A DNA stretch of 64,000 nt from Massilia agrisoli (lineage in GTDB: Bacteria > Pseudomonadota > Gammaproteobacteria > Burkholderiales > Burkholderiaceae_D): positions 1 through 64,000 of the forward strand of contig NZ_JAJHPV010000013.1 in the NCBI RefSeq assembly GCF_020831365.1, in the 5' to 3' direction. Both the position numbers and the translations under genes were made by a program. Below the pieces are notes generated by a model. The model ran no database searches, was not told where the DNA came from, and saw nothing but the letters and a program-made list of their open reading frames with translations. Shown here piece after piece: positions 7,667 through 16,588 of this stretch. Each line of letters begins with the position of its first letter. The stretch's first letter is position 1.

Positions 7667-8641
7667 ATGGCAAAGGCGATTCGCATCAACCGCACCGGCG
7701 GGCCGGAAGTGATGGAGTATGTCGACGTGGAAGTGGGCGATCCTGGCCCCGGCGAGGCGCGCGTGCGCCACCACGCCATCGGCATCAACTTCATCGACGT
7801 CTACTTCCGCACCGGCCTGTACCCGCAGCCATTGCCGGCTGGCCTGGGCAAGGAAGGCGCCGGCGTGGTCGAGGCGGTCGGCGAGGGCGTGACCGAGGTG
7901 AAGGTGGGCGACCGGGTGGCCTACGCGGGCGGCCCCAACGGGGCGTATGCGCAGCTGCGCAACATGCCTGCCTCCTTGCTGATGCGCCTGCCCGATGCGA
8001 TTTCGTTCGAGACGGCGGCGGCGATGATGCTGCAGGGGCTGACGGTGCAGTACCTGTTCAACCGCACCACCCAGCTCAAGCGCGGCGACACCATCCTGTT
8101 CCACGCGGCGGCCGGCGGGGTCGGGCTGATCGCGTGCCAGTGGGCGCGCGCAATGGGCGTGAACATGATCGGCACGGTGGGTTCGGACGCCAAGGCCGAG
8201 CTGGCGCGCGCCCATGGCTGCACGCATGTCATCAATTACAACACCGAAGATTTCGTCACGCGGGTGGCCGAGATTACCCATGGCGAGAAGGTGTCGGTGG
8301 TGTACGACTCGATCGGCAAGGACACGTTCTTCGGCTCGCTCGACTGCCTGCGCCCGCGTGGGCTGATGGTCAGTTTCGGCAATGCCTCCGGGCCGGTGGA
8401 GCCGTTTGGATTGAATGAGCTGGCGTCGCGTGGTTCCTTGTTTGTTACGCGGCCGAGCTTGTTTGCTTATGCCGCCACCCGCAAGGACATGGAGGAGATG
8501 TCGGCCGATTTGTTCGGGATGGTCGAGGGCGGAAAGGTGAAGATCGAGATTAACCAGCGTTACAGCCTGGCCGATGCCGCGCAGGCGCATATCGATCTCG
8601 AGGCGCGCAAGACGACAGGGTCGTCGATTTTGCTGCCGTAA
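7667..8641 (+). CDS. Zinc-independent quinone oxidoreductase (NADPH:quinone reductase, MDR family)
   Basis: The 324-residue protein is a medium-chain dehydrogenase/reductase of the QorA type. It starts MAKAIRINRTGGPEVMEYVD, has NFIDVYFRTGLYP, LGKEGAGVVEAVGEGV, the MLQGLTVQYLF segment, the cofactor loop HAAAGGVGLIACQWA and YDSIGKD. The structural-zinc cysteines of alcohol dehydrogenases are absent, as in QorA. A start eight codons earlier would overlap mgsA; AAGGAG nine bases before the ATG at 7667 supports the shorter form. Such enzymes reduce quinones with NADPH. Its position after mgsA is consistent with detoxification of reactive carbonyls, but that is inference. Confidence 0.92.
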   Translation: MAKAIRINRTGGPEVMEYVDVEVGDPGPGEARVRHHAIGINFIDVYFRTGLYPQPLPAGLGKEGAGVVEAVGEGVTEVKVGDRVAYAGGPNGAYAQLRNMPASLLMRLPDAISFETAAAMMLQGLTVQYLFNRTTQLKRGDTILFHAAAGGVGLIACQWARAMGVNMIGTVGSDAKAELARAHGCTHVINYNTEDFVTRVAEITHGEKVSVVYDSIGKDTFFGSLDCLRPRGLMVSFGNASGPVEPFGLNELASRGSLFVTRPSLFAYAATRKDMEEMSADLFGMVEGGKVKIEINQRYSLADAAQAHIDLEARKTTGSSILLP

Positions 8642-8649
8642 TGAATTCG

Positions 8650-8728
8650 GCGGAGGCGGGCTGCGCCCTTGTCCGCCCTACGAACCGCCGTGGGGTGTAG
8701 GGCGGACAAGGGCGAAGCCCGCCTCCGC
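8650..8728. repeat. Paired REP-like palindromes, family A variant
   Basis: Two inverted 31-base arms at 8650-8680 and 8698-8728 differ at one base and enclose 17 bases. The outer motif (GCGGAGGCGGGC ... TTGTCCGCCCTA) is a relative of the 3973-4054 pair. It fills the gap between the convergent oxidoreductase and DUF4136 genes and could serve as a bidirectional transcription stop. Confidence 0.85.
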
Positions 8729-8748
8729 GCGGCATGCCACCGGCGTTC

Positions 8749-9399
8749 CTACTTCGGCTCGCGCTTCAGTTCAACAGTGCGCGCAACCCCACTGACACCC
8801 GGGAACTCCGCAAACGCGCTCTGCACCAGCGCCGGCATGATATCGGGCGTAGACATGTTGCGGCTCAGGTTATGCACCGTGACGTCGAACAGCCGCTTGC
8901 CGTCCTTGATCGACTTGATCCCCACCTGCAGCTCGCGCCGGTAGTGGTGGACGATGGTTTCCTGGTAGGACGGCGTGCCGTACCAGAACGGGTCGTAGAA
9001 CGGGCTGTACCAGCCGCGCCAGTAGCCGTAACCGCGGCGGTACGGGCGCATGAAGGCCGTGCGCGGCATCCAGTAATGGTCGAAGTGCGAGAACACCGGC
9101 TCGATCACGCGCACCGGTATGTCGGTCGTCATGAAGCGCATCGATACCGCCAGCGTCGGCGTGCCTGTCGCCCCGGCATCCTGGAAACCAAGCCGCGTCA
9201 GCTCGCCGCGTACCATGTTCTGGTAATTGCGCCATTCCAGCGTGTCGTCCTGCACCGGCGGCGCTTCGAACACATAGGTTTTGTCCGGCAGCTGGTCGGG
9301 CCATTGGTGGAAGGTGGTCACATTGCTGCGAATGGTCGTGGCGCAACCGGTCAGCAGCAGGGTCAGCGCAGCGGTCGCGGCAATCATCAGGCGTTTCAT
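8749..9399 (-). CDS. DUF4136-type lipoprotein
   Basis: A 216-residue exported protein. From the ATG at 9399 the sequence MKRLMIAATAALTLLLTGC is a short lipoprotein signal with lipobox LTGC and lipidated C19; a longer frame start adds residues that would disrupt it. After it come ATTIRSNVTTFHQWP and the FEAPPVQDD region typical of DUF4136 proteins, then a Tyr/Trp/Arg-rich stretch (RRGYGYWRGWYSPF) and a C-terminal GIKSIKDGKRLFDVTVHN. Function of the family is unknown; members are envelope lipoproteins. The upstream region has TACAAT as a possible -10 around 9450. It is convergent with the oxidoreductase and divergent from pepN. Confidence 0.82.
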   Translation of the reverse strand: MKRLMIAATAALTLLLTGCATTIRSNVTTFHQWPDQLPDKTYVFEAPPVQDDTLEWRNYQNMVRGELTRLGFQDAGATGTPTLAVSMRFMTTDIPVRVIEPVFSHFDHYWMPRTAFMRPYRRGYGYWRGWYSPFYDPFWYGTPSYQETIVHHYRRELQVGIKSIKDGKRLFDVTVHNLSRNMSTPDIMPALVQSAFAEFPGVSGVARTVELKREPK

Positions 9400-9543
9400 C
9401 TTGGTTTCTCCGTCTCGCGGGCGTAGTCCACCCAAAGTAACTTTATGTTCTGAATTGTATTTTCGCAGATTATTTACAGAATGTTACCCGGTGCACATGA
9501 CGTTACAACGAATATTGTGAAGTGTGCATCTGGCAGGTATTGG

Positions 9544-9549
9544 TAGAAT
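9544..9549 (+). promoter_or_regulatory. Possible extended -10 promoter for pepN
   Basis: TTGGTAGAAT gives a TGn-TAGAAT extended -10 about 35 bases before the chosen pepN start, with no good -35. This placement also argues against the longer pepN frame beginning at 9524. Confidence 0.4.
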
Positions 9550-9583
9550 AGCCGCCTGTCCACCTGCCAAAGTCCGATTTCCT

Positions 9584-12229
9584 ATGCGTACAGATACCCC
9601 CCAGACTATCTACCGGAAAGACTACACGCCGCCAACCTACCTGGTCGACACCGTCGAGCTGGGCTTTGACCTGGACCCGGACCGCACCATCGTGGCAAGC
9701 CGGCTGGCGATGGTCCGCAATCCGGACAGCGTGGGGGAGGGCATCGAACTGCATGGGGTGAACCTGCAACTGGTGACGCTGCGCATGAACGGGAAGACCT
9801 TGCATCCCGGCGATTACGATATTTCAGGCGACATGCTGCGCATTCCGTCTGCGCCCGACGAGGTGACCCTGGAAATCGAAACCTTGACCGCGCCCGTCAA
9901 GAACACGACGCTGAACGGCCTCTACGTCTCCAACGGTAATTTCTTCACCCAGTGCGAGGCGGAAGGCTTCCGCTCGATCACCTATTTCCCGGACCGCCCG
10001 GATGTGATGGCGAAGTTCACCGTGATGCTGCGCGCGGACAAGAAGAAATACCCGGTCCTGCTGTCGAACGGTAACCTGATCGACGAGGGCGACCTCGGCG
10101 ATGGCCGCCATTACGCCAAGTGGGAAGATCCGTTCAAAAAGCCGTCCTACCTGTTCGCGCTGGTCGCGGCCAGGCTGGTCTGCCAGGAAGAAACCTTCCG
10201 GCTGAAGGATGGCCGCGACGCCTTGTTGCAGGTGTGGGTGGAAGACGGCAACCTCGACAAGACCGACTACGCGATGCAGTCGCTAAAAAACAGCATCCGC
10301 TGGGACGAGGAGCGCTTCGGCCTCGAACTTGACCTCGACCGCTTCATGATCGTCGCCGTCAGCGACTTCAACATGGGCGCGATGGAAAACAAGGGCCTGA
10401 ACATCTTCAACACCAAGTTCGTGCTGGCCAACCCGCGCGTCGCGACCGACGTCGACTACGCCGGCATCGAAGCGGTGGTGGGCCACGAGTACTTCCACAA
10501 CTGGACCGGCAACCGGGTCACCTGCCGCGACTGGTTCCAGCTGTCCTTGAAGGAAGGCCTCACCGTGTTCCGCGACCAGGAGTTCTCGGCCGACATGATC
10601 GGCACCGACAGCGGCCGCGCCGTCACCCGCATCGAGCAGGTGCGCACCTTGCGCCAGGCACAGTTTCCTGAGGACGCAGGCCCGATGGCCCACCCGGTGC
10701 GGCCAGACTCCTTCGTCGAAATCAACAATTTTTACACGGTCACCGTGTACGAAAAGGGCGCCGAAGTCGTGCGCATGTACCAGACCCTGCTGGGCCGCGA
10801 GGGTTTTCGCAAGGGCATGGACCTGTATTTCGAACGCCACGACGAGCAGGCTGTCGAGTGCGACGACTTCCGCGCGGCCATGGCGGACGCCAACAACCGC
10901 GACCTGGCGCAGTTCGAACGCTGGTACAGCCAGGCCGGTACCCCGGTGGTCACCGCATCGGGCCGCTATGACGCTGGCGCCGGCGCCTTTGCGCTGACCC
11001 TGACCCAAAGCTGCCCGCCAACCCCCGGCCAGCCGGACAAGCTGCCGTTCCACATTCCTGTCGCCGTCGGCCTGCTGGGCGCCAGCGGCAAGGACATGCA
11101 CCTGACCCTGGATGGCGCCAAGGCAGGCACGACGGCCATTCTCGAACTCACCGAGCCATCGCAGACTTTCCGCTTTACCGGAATCAAGGAAGAGCCGACT
11201 CCATCGATCCTGCGCGACTTTTCCGCGCCGGTCGTGCTTGAGTATCCCTACACCGACGAGCAATTGTTGCATCTGTTCAGCCACGACAGCGACCCGGTCA
11301 ACCGCTGGGAAGCGGGCCAGCGGCTGGCGATGGAACGCCTGCTGAAGATGACCGCCGCCGTCGGGTCCGGCAACAAGCTGGCGCTGGACGACACCTTCAT
11401 CGACGCCATGCGCAAGATCCTGGTCGACGCGTCGCTCGATGCCGCGTTCCGTGAAAACGCCCTGTTGCTGCCGTCCGAGAGCATGGTGGCCGAGCAGATG
11501 GATATGGTGAACCCGCAAGCCATCCACCTGGCGCGCCAGGCCATGCGCCACACCATCGGCACCAGCTTGCGCAAGGAACTGCTGGCGCAGTATGAAGCCA
11601 ACCAGACGCCGGGCGAGTACAGCCCGGACGCCGTCTCGGCCGGCAAGCGCGGCCTGAAGAACCTGGCCCTGGCTTACCTGTCGGCAGCGCCTGACGATGA
11701 CATCAACATGCTGGCGCAGCGCCAGTTCGACCGCGCCGGCAACATGACCGACCGCGTTGCCGCGCTGGTGTCGCTGATCCATTCGGCGGCGCCCGGCGCG
11801 GCCGACGCGCTCGAGCGCTTCTACGCCGAGTTCGACAACGAGGCGCTGGTGGTCGACAAGTGGTTTGCGATCCAGGCTGCGGCGCCGGGCACCGATGTCG
11901 CGGCGGTGCGCGAGCTGATGAAGCATCCGGCGTTCACCCTGAAGAATCCAAACCGCGCGCGCAGCCTGATCTTCAACTTCTGCAATGGCAACCCGGCACA
12001 GTTCCACGCCCCGGATGGCAGCGGCTACGCGTTCTGGGCCGAGCAGGTGAAGGCGCTCGACGCGCTCAACCCGCAGGTTGCCAGCCGCCTGGCGCGTTCG
12101 ATGGATCGCTGGCGCCGTTACGCGCCGGCATTGCAGACGCAGATGAAGGGTGCACTGCAGAAAGTCTCCGGCTCGGGGAAACTGTCGAACGACGTGAACG
12201 AAGTTGTCAGCAAAGCGCTCACCAATTAA
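9584..12229 (+). CDS. pepN: Aminopeptidase N (M1 family)
   Basis: PepN is a cytoplasmic zinc aminopeptidase that trims N-terminal residues from peptides. The 881-residue length matches the family. The exopeptidase motif MGAMENKGLNIFN is followed by the zinc site H301-E302-Y-F-H305 with E324 as third ligand (HExxH-18-E). The C-terminal half is the long helical domain of E. coli-type PepN. The start MRTDTPQTIYRKDYTPPTYL at 9584 fits family starts; an in-frame start at 9524 would precede the likely promoter. It lies 39 bases upstream of fbp on the same strand. Confidence 0.96.
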   Translation: MRTDTPQTIYRKDYTPPTYLVDTVELGFDLDPDRTIVASRLAMVRNPDSVGEGIELHGVNLQLVTLRMNGKTLHPGDYDISGDMLRIPSAPDEVTLEIETLTAPVKNTTLNGLYVSNGNFFTQCEAEGFRSITYFPDRPDVMAKFTVMLRADKKKYPVLLSNGNLIDEGDLGDGRHYAKWEDPFKKPSYLFALVAARLVCQEETFRLKDGRDALLQVWVEDGNLDKTDYAMQSLKNSIRWDEERFGLELDLDRFMIVAVSDFNMGAMENKGLNIFNTKFVLANPRVATDVDYAGIEAVVGHEYFHNWTGNRVTCRDWFQLSLKEGLTVFRDQEFSADMIGTDSGRAVTRIEQVRTLRQAQFPEDAGPMAHPVRPDSFVEINNFYTVTVYEKGAEVVRMYQTLLGREGFRKGMDLYFERHDEQAVECDDFRAAMADANNRDLAQFERWYSQAGTPVVTASGRYDAGAGAFALTLTQSCPPTPGQPDKLPFHIPVAVGLLGASGKDMHLTLDGAKAGTTAILELTEPSQTFRFTGIKEEPTPSILRDFSAPVVLEYPYTDEQLLHLFSHDSDPVNRWEAGQRLAMERLLKMTAAVGSGNKLALDDTFIDAMRKILVDASLDAAFRENALLLPSESMVAEQMDMVNPQAIHLARQAMRHTIGTSLRKELLAQYEANQTPGEYSPDAVSAGKRGLKNLALAYLSAAPDDDINMLAQRQFDRAGNMTDRVAALVSLIHSAAPGAADALERFYAEFDNEALVVDKWFAIQAAAPGTDVAAVRELMKHPAFTLKNPNRARSLIFNFCNGNPAQFHAPDGSGYAFWAEQVKALDALNPQVASRLARSMDRWRRYAPALQTQMKGALQKVSGSGKLSNDVNEVVSKALTN

Positions 12230-12268
12230 CGACGGCAAAAACAATTCAAACAAAACTGAAGGAAGTCC

Positions 12269-13270
12269 ATGAAACGCGTCAGTCTCACGCAGTACCTGGT
12301 TGAAGAACAGCGTCACAACAATTCCATTCCCGCCGAGCTGCGCTTGCTGATCGAAGTCGTCGCGCGCGCTTGCAAGACCATCAGCCATTCGGTCAGCAAA
12401 GGTGCGCTGGGCGATATCCTCGGCAGCGCCGACACCGAAAACATCCAGGGCGAAGTGCAGAAGAAACTGGACGTGATTTCCAACGAGATCTTGCTCGAAG
12501 CGAACGAGTGGGGCGGCCACCTGGCGGCCATGGCATCGGAAGAAATGGAGTCCATCCACCCGATCCCGAACCGCTATCCGATGGGCGAATACATGCTGCT
12601 GTTCGATCCGCTGGACGGCTCGTCGAACATCGACGTCAACGTCTCGATCGGCACCATCTTCTCGGTGCTCAAGGCGCCGGACGGCATGGGCACGCCAACG
12701 GAAGAGCACTTCATGCAGCCAGGCAGCTCGCAAGTGGCGGCAGGCTACGCCGTGTACGGACCGCAGACCATGCTGGTGTTGACAACGGGCAACGGCGTGA
12801 ATTGCTTCACCCTGGACCGCGAAATGGGTTCGTGGGTGCTCACCCAGCGCAATATGACGATTCCGGAGACGACCAAGGAATTTGCGATCAATATGTCGAA
12901 CCAGCGCCACTGGCATCCGCCGGTGCAGCGTTATGTCAGCGAAATGCTGGCAGGCGCGACTGGTCCGCGCGAGAAAGATTTCAACATGCGCTGGATCGCC
13001 TCGATGGTGGCCGATGTGCACCGCATCCTGAACCGCGGCGGCATCTTCATGTACCCGGCCGACATGCGCGACACCTCGATGCCAGGCAAGCTGCGCCTGA
13101 TGTACGAAGCGAACCCGATGGCGCTGATCGTCGAACAGGCCGGCGGCGCTGCCACCGATGGGCGCCAGCGCATCCTCGACATTCCTCCTAAGAAGCTGCA
13201 CCAGCGCGTGCCGGTTTTCCTCGGGTCCAAGAGCGAAGTCGAGCGCGTGACCAGCTACCACGAGGCGTAA
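12269..13270 (+). CDS. fbp: Class I fructose-1,6-bisphosphatase
   Basis: This enzyme removes the 1-phosphate of fructose 1,6-bisphosphate in gluconeogenesis. The 333-residue protein shows the class I features: [24 protein letters not shown], the metal site [42 protein letters not shown], and [26 protein letters not shown] strong GAAGGAAG Shine-Dalgarno precedes the ATG. It may be transcribed with pepN, 39 bases upstream; the 84-base gap after it leads to a separately promoted tRNA gene. Confidence 0.97.
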   Translation: MKRVSLTQYLVEEQRHNNSIPAELRLLIEVVARACKTISHSVSKGALGDILGSADTENIQGEVQKKLDVISNEILLEANEWGGHLAAMASEEMESIHPIPNRYPMGEYMLLFDPLDGSSNIDVNVSIGTIFSVLKAPDGMGTPTEEHFMQPGSSQVAAGYAVYGPQTMLVLTTGNGVNCFTLDREMGSWVLTQRNMTIPETTKEFAINMSNQRHWHPPVQRYVSEMLAGATGPREKDFNMRWIASMVADVHRILNRGGIFMYPADMRDTSMPGKLRLMYEANPMALIVEQAGGAATDGRQRILDIPPKKLHQRVPVFLGSKSEVERVTSYHEA

Positions 13271-13338
13271 GCGGCGTTTTTATTCAGAAAATGGCAAGTT
13301 TCGCTGATTCGGGGTAGCAAGAGTTGGCGAAACTTTGC

Positions 13339-13344
13339 TAGAAT
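13339..13344 (+). promoter_or_regulatory. Likely extended -10 promoter of the tRNA gene
   Basis: TGC-TAGAAT ends ten bases before the first tRNA base. The upstream 13315-13340 segment is a near-palindrome (TAGCAA ... TTGCTA). No convincing -35 is present. Confidence 0.45.
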
Positions 13345-13354
13345 ATCGGTCTTC

Positions 13355-13430
13355 GCCGCTTTAGCTCAGTTGGTAGAGCAGTTCATTCGTAATGAAAAGG
13401 TCGCCAGTTCGATTCCGGCAAGCGGCACCA
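13355..13430 (+). tRNA. tRNA-Thr (anticodon CGT)
   Basis: The 76 bases fold as a cloverleaf. The acceptor arms GCCGCTT and AAGCGGC pair, the D-arm is GCTC/GAGC, the anticodon loop TTCGTAA carries CGT (reading ACG), the T-loop is TTCGATT, and CCA is encoded at 13428-13430. The T-stem has one A-C mismatch (GCCAG against CCGGC) and the anticodon stem ends in a G-A apposition, small departures from the ideal. A terminator follows 16 bases later, so it is a single-gene unit. Confidence 0.97.
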
Positions 13431-13446
13431 GAACAGTAGCAGGAAC

Positions 13447-13486
13447 AAAGGGTTATCAGCGTCGCTGGTAGCCCTTTTTTCTTTTT
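13447..13486 (+). terminator. Rho-independent terminator after tRNA-Thr
   Basis: GGGTTATCAGC, a three-base loop and GCTGGTAGCCC pair with two G-U wobbles, flanked by AAA on the left and followed by six T and then CTTTTT. Confidence 0.9.
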
Positions 13487-13665
13487 GCAACATTTACCAT
13501 AAAAAGTTTGCATTTTGCTGTTCGGCACCGTCCTTAGGGGCATCCCTGACGATAGAATTATCATCAACAGGACCCATGGCGCATGTGCGCGGGCGCTTGG
13601 TTTTATTTGGTGTGATAATCATTCGGCGACCAGCCGGCAAAGGCTTACTACTGAGCGAGCTGACC

Positions 13666-14631
13666 ATGCGTACGCCAACCCTTTCCCCCCGCGTCGATGC
13701 TGCCGGGCGCGACACCGAGCGCGCCCTTCGCCTCATCCGTAAAATCGAACAGCGCTACGGCCTGCTTCCCGCAACGGCCACCGGCAACGCCGACGGTAAA
13801 TCGGACGCTGAAGCGAGCATGCCGCCACCCGCCGCGGCCCAGTTGAGCGACGAGCAGATGCTCGTCAACGAGGCGCTGGTCGCCAAGATTTTCCAGTGCG
13901 AGCGGGCCGAAACGGCGCTGCGCCAGTCACAGCAGAGCTTGCACGACCTGCTGATCCGCCAGCTGCAGCTCAAGGAAGAAGAGCGCAAGCGCGTGTCCCA
14001 GGAAATCCACGACGCCCTGGGCCAGAACCTGCTGGCCCTGCGGCTGGACGTGTCCAGCCTGGCCCAGCTTGCCGGCGACAGCCACCCGCAGCTGCGCAGC
14101 TGGGTGGGCTCGGCGCTCGACAATATCGACGGCGCGATCGTCACCGTGCGTACCCTGATCGCCGCATTGCGTCCGTTCGAGATCGAACTGGGCCTGGAGG
14201 CGGCCATCGAGCATGAGCTGGCCCAGTTCCGCCGTACCAGCGGCATCGCCAGCCACCTGGGAATGGATCAGCGGGCCAGGGACCTGCACCTGGGCGATGA
14301 GCAAATACTGGCCATCTACCGCGCCCTGCAGGAATGCCTGAGCAATATCCTGCGCCATTCCCGCGCCACCCGGGTCGACGTGATCCTGCGTGCCTTGCCG
14401 GGAACCCTGACCATGGTGGTCTCGGACAATGGGGTGGGAATCCAGCGTGGCAGCCGCAGCAAGCCAGATGGCTACGGGCTGCGCGCCATGCGCGAGCGGC
14501 TCGCTTCCCTCGGCGGCAAGGTTTCCGTGAAAAGCGTGCGCTCGCATGGCACCTCGGTGTCGGTGTCGCTTCCGCTGCTGCTCCCCGAGGCCGCGGCAGA
14601 CCCCGCGCGATCGGATAAAATGACAACATAA
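13666..14631 (+). CDS. Soluble NarX-type sensor histidine kinase
   Basis: A 321-residue kinase without membrane segments. Residues 1-100 have no recognisable sensor domain, followed by an alpha-helical stretch and the HisKA_3 box LKEEERKRVSQEIHDALGQNL, whose His is the phosphorylation site. The ATPase domain shows IYRALQECLSNILRHS (N-box), VVSDNGVGI (G1) and GYGLRAMRERLASLGGKV (G2), as in NarX/DegS kinases. The start MRTPTLSPRVDAAG at 13666 is chosen over an earlier ATG at 13576, whose added residues look unlike protein. No response-regulator gene is adjacent; a small protein and a KaiC-like ATPase follow on the same strand. It may respond to the KaiC-like protein, which is inference. Confidence 0.88.
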   Translation: MRTPTLSPRVDAAGRDTERALRLIRKIEQRYGLLPATATGNADGKSDAEASMPPPAAAQLSDEQMLVNEALVAKIFQCERAETALRQSQQSLHDLLIRQLQLKEEERKRVSQEIHDALGQNLLALRLDVSSLAQLAGDSHPQLRSWVGSALDNIDGAIVTVRTLIAALRPFEIELGLEAAIEHELAQFRRTSGIASHLGMDQRARDLHLGDEQILAIYRALQECLSNILRHSRATRVDVILRALPGTLTMVVSDNGVGIQRGSRSKPDGYGLRAMRERLASLGGKVSVKSVRSHGTSVSVSLPLLLPEAAADPARSDKMTT

Positions 14632-14702
14632 CCCTTACGGATCCGAATCGTGAAAGCACTGCTGCCCGCGTATGTTGCCGTCCCGGCGTCGAAAGCACCA
14701 TC

Positions 14703-15122
14703 GTGCCCCTGACCGCGCGGTTGCTGTCCGACATTACCCGCACGTTACGCGCCGCACCCGCCCCGGACGCAGCGCATGAGGCCATCATGATATGGCAGCG
14801 GCTGGCCGGCAAGTTCGTGCCGCTCATCGGTCCGGCCAGCGTGCAGTTGATTGTCGTGCGCAGCATCGAAGCGAACCAGGCCGCCTTCCCCTGGCTGGGG
14901 CCGTTTGCCGGTCCCGGCATGTCCACGCCGCCCTACGACGGCCTGCGCACCGCCATGGAACAAGTTGAACGAGAGGCGATCCTCGCGGCCACCTCTGCCA
15001 TGCTGATGACCTACCTGAATCAGCTCAATACATTGATCGGCGCCCGCCTGACCGAGCAATTTGTGCGGGCTATCTTCCCAATCGTTGCCGATCTTAAAGA
15101 AAACCGGAGCAAATCGAAATGA
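14703..15122 (+). CDS. Small protein of unknown function, coupled to the KaiC-like gene
   Basis: A 139-residue protein that I do not recognise. It starts at GTG 14703 (PLTARLLSDITRTLRAAP), appears mostly helical, and has a hydrophobic patch at GKFVPLIGPASVQLIVVRSIEA; the tail LKENRSKSK is basic. No signal peptide or clear membrane span is seen. Its TGA overlaps the ATG of the KaiC-like gene (ATGA), so the two are translationally coupled, and a physical partnership is plausible. It does not resemble KaiB. The start codon is uncertain because no strong Shine-Dalgarno is visible. Confidence 0.72.
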   Translation: MPLTARLLSDITRTLRAAPAPDAAHEAIMIWQRLAGKFVPLIGPASVQLIVVRSIEANQAAFPWLGPFAGPGMSTPPYDGLRTAMEQVEREAILAATSAMLMTYLNQLNTLIGARLTEQFVRAIFPIVADLKENRSKSK

Positions 15123-16588
15123 CTGAGAAACTTGAACTGCCACTGGCCCAGACCGGGGTTCCCGGCCTTGACACGGTGCTGGGCGGCGGCCTGCCGGAGC
15201 TGTCGTTTAACATCATCGGCGGCTCGCCAGGCAGCGGCAAGACTACCTTCGCGCAGCAGATCATGTTTTCGCTTGCCCACCCCGGCCGCAAGGCCTTGTT
15301 TTTCACCGCAATGGGCGAGCCGCCGGTCAAGATGCTGCGCTATCAGCAGCAGTTCAGCTTTTTCGATTTCGGCAAGGTCGACAGCTCGATCCAGTTCATC
15401 AGCCTGGCGGCGGAAGTCGAGGGCGGCAACTATGACGACGTGCTGGCCCAGATTTGCGAACAGGTGCGCCTCCATTCGCCCGCGCTGGTCTTCATCGATT
15501 CCTTCCGCTCCTTCGTCGAGGGCGCCAAGGGCGAACACCGGGAAGTGCATGCCTTGCAGGCTTTCGTGCAAAAGCTGGTGACCCAGATGACAGGCTGGAA
15601 TGCCACCACCTTCCTGGTCGGCGAATACCTGGTCAACGAGGCCGACCGCAACCCGATTTTCACGGTTGCCGACGGCATCATCTGGCTGACCCAGAACGTG
15701 CACCGGAATGCCATGGTGCGCAAGATCCAGGTGCTGAAGATGCGCGGACTCAAGCACCGGCCAGGACTGCATACTTTCCGTATCGACCGCACCGGCATCG
15801 AGATTTTCCCGCGTATCCTGCCCGCGCCTGAACCTTCCGGGCAGGCCCGCCGCGCCGATCGGACGGGACGGATATCGACGGGCGTGGCCACCTTGGACCA
15901 GATGCTCGGCGGTGGCGTTCCGGTGGGCTATTCGATCCTGGTCGTCGGACCATCCGGCAGCGGCAAGACCATGCTGGCGACGGAGTTCCTGGCCGAAGGC
16001 GCGCGCGTCGGCGAGACTGCGGTGCTCGCCCTGTTCGAGAAGACCCCGAGCCAGATGATGAACGACAAGCTCGACAAGCTGGTGGACAGTGGCAGGGTCG
16101 AACTGCTCAACGTGCGCTCCCTCGATGTCTCGGTCGACGAAACCTTGCACGAGATCGTCAAGATGATCGATCGCCTGGACGCCAAACGGGTGGTGCTCGA
16201 CTCACTGTCCGGCTTCGAACTGGCGCTGGCGCCCGAGTTCCGGGTAGATTTCCGCGAATCGCTGTACCGGATGACAACCGTGCTGAGCGAGAAGGGCGTG
16301 ACCTTGCTGATGACCAGCGAGCTGGAAGACCGTTTCAGCGACTTCCGGTTCAGCCCTTACGGCAATGCCTTCCTGGTTGACGCGATTATCGTGCAGCGCT
16401 TTATCGAAATTGGCGCTCAGCTCAAGACCATCGTTTCGGTGGTCAAGGTGCGTGGAAGCGCGCACAGCCGCGACATGCGCCTGTTCGAAATCACCGAAGA
16501 TGGCATCGTCATCGGCGACGGGCCAGCGCCTTACAGCGATATCTTGCTGGGCGGACCACGCTGTCTGCCCGCGTTGCCAGCAGCCTGA
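15119..16588 (+). CDS. KaiC-like double-RecA-domain ATPase
   Basis: A 489-residue protein with two RecA/KaiC domains in tandem. The first has GGSPGSGKTT (Walker A, 34-43) and LVFIDSF (Walker B, 123-129). The second has GPSGSGKTM (277-285) and RVVLDSL (357-363). Each domain starts with a TGVPGLDTVLGGGLP-like segment. Compared with cyanobacterial KaiC, the CII autophosphorylation pair Ser431-Thr432 aligns with A417-F418, and the paired catalytic glutamates become GE (66-67) and EK (307-308), so canonical clock phosphorylation is unlikely. Such proteins in non-cyanobacteria are usually found with kinases and act in signalling of unknown kind. A soluble kinase gene lies two genes upstream; no kaiA or kaiB is present. 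Confidence 0.9.
   Translation: MTEKLELPLAQTGVPGLDTVLGGGLPELSFNIIGGSPGSGKTTFAQQIMFSLAHPGRKALFFTAMGEPPVKMLRYQQQFSFFDFGKVDSSIQFISLAAEVEGGNYDDVLAQICEQVRLHSPALVFIDSFRSFVEGAKGEHREVHALQAFVQKLVTQMTGWNATTFLVGEYLVNEADRNPIFTVADGIIWLTQNVHRNAMVRKIQVLKMRGLKHRPGLHTFRIDRTGIEIFPRILPAPEPSGQARRADRTGRISTGVATLDQMLGGGVPVGYSILVVGPSGSGKTMLATEFLAEGARVGETAVLALFEKTPSQMMNDKLDKLVDSGRVELLNVRSLDVSVDETLHEIVKMIDRLDAKRVVLDSLSGFELALAPEFRVDFRESLYRMTTVLSEKGVTLLMTSELEDRFSDFRFSPYGNAFLVDAIIVQRFIEIGAQLKTIVSVVKVRGSAHSRDMRLFEITEDGIVIGDGPAPYSDILLGGPRCLPALPAA

Noticed and set aside
10283-13261. Very long open frame on the minus strand opposite pepN and fbp (about 990 codons).
   Set aside because: It lies antisense to two well-supported enzymes, and its protein is Arg/His/Gln-rich without motifs, as expected from a GC-rich shadow frame.
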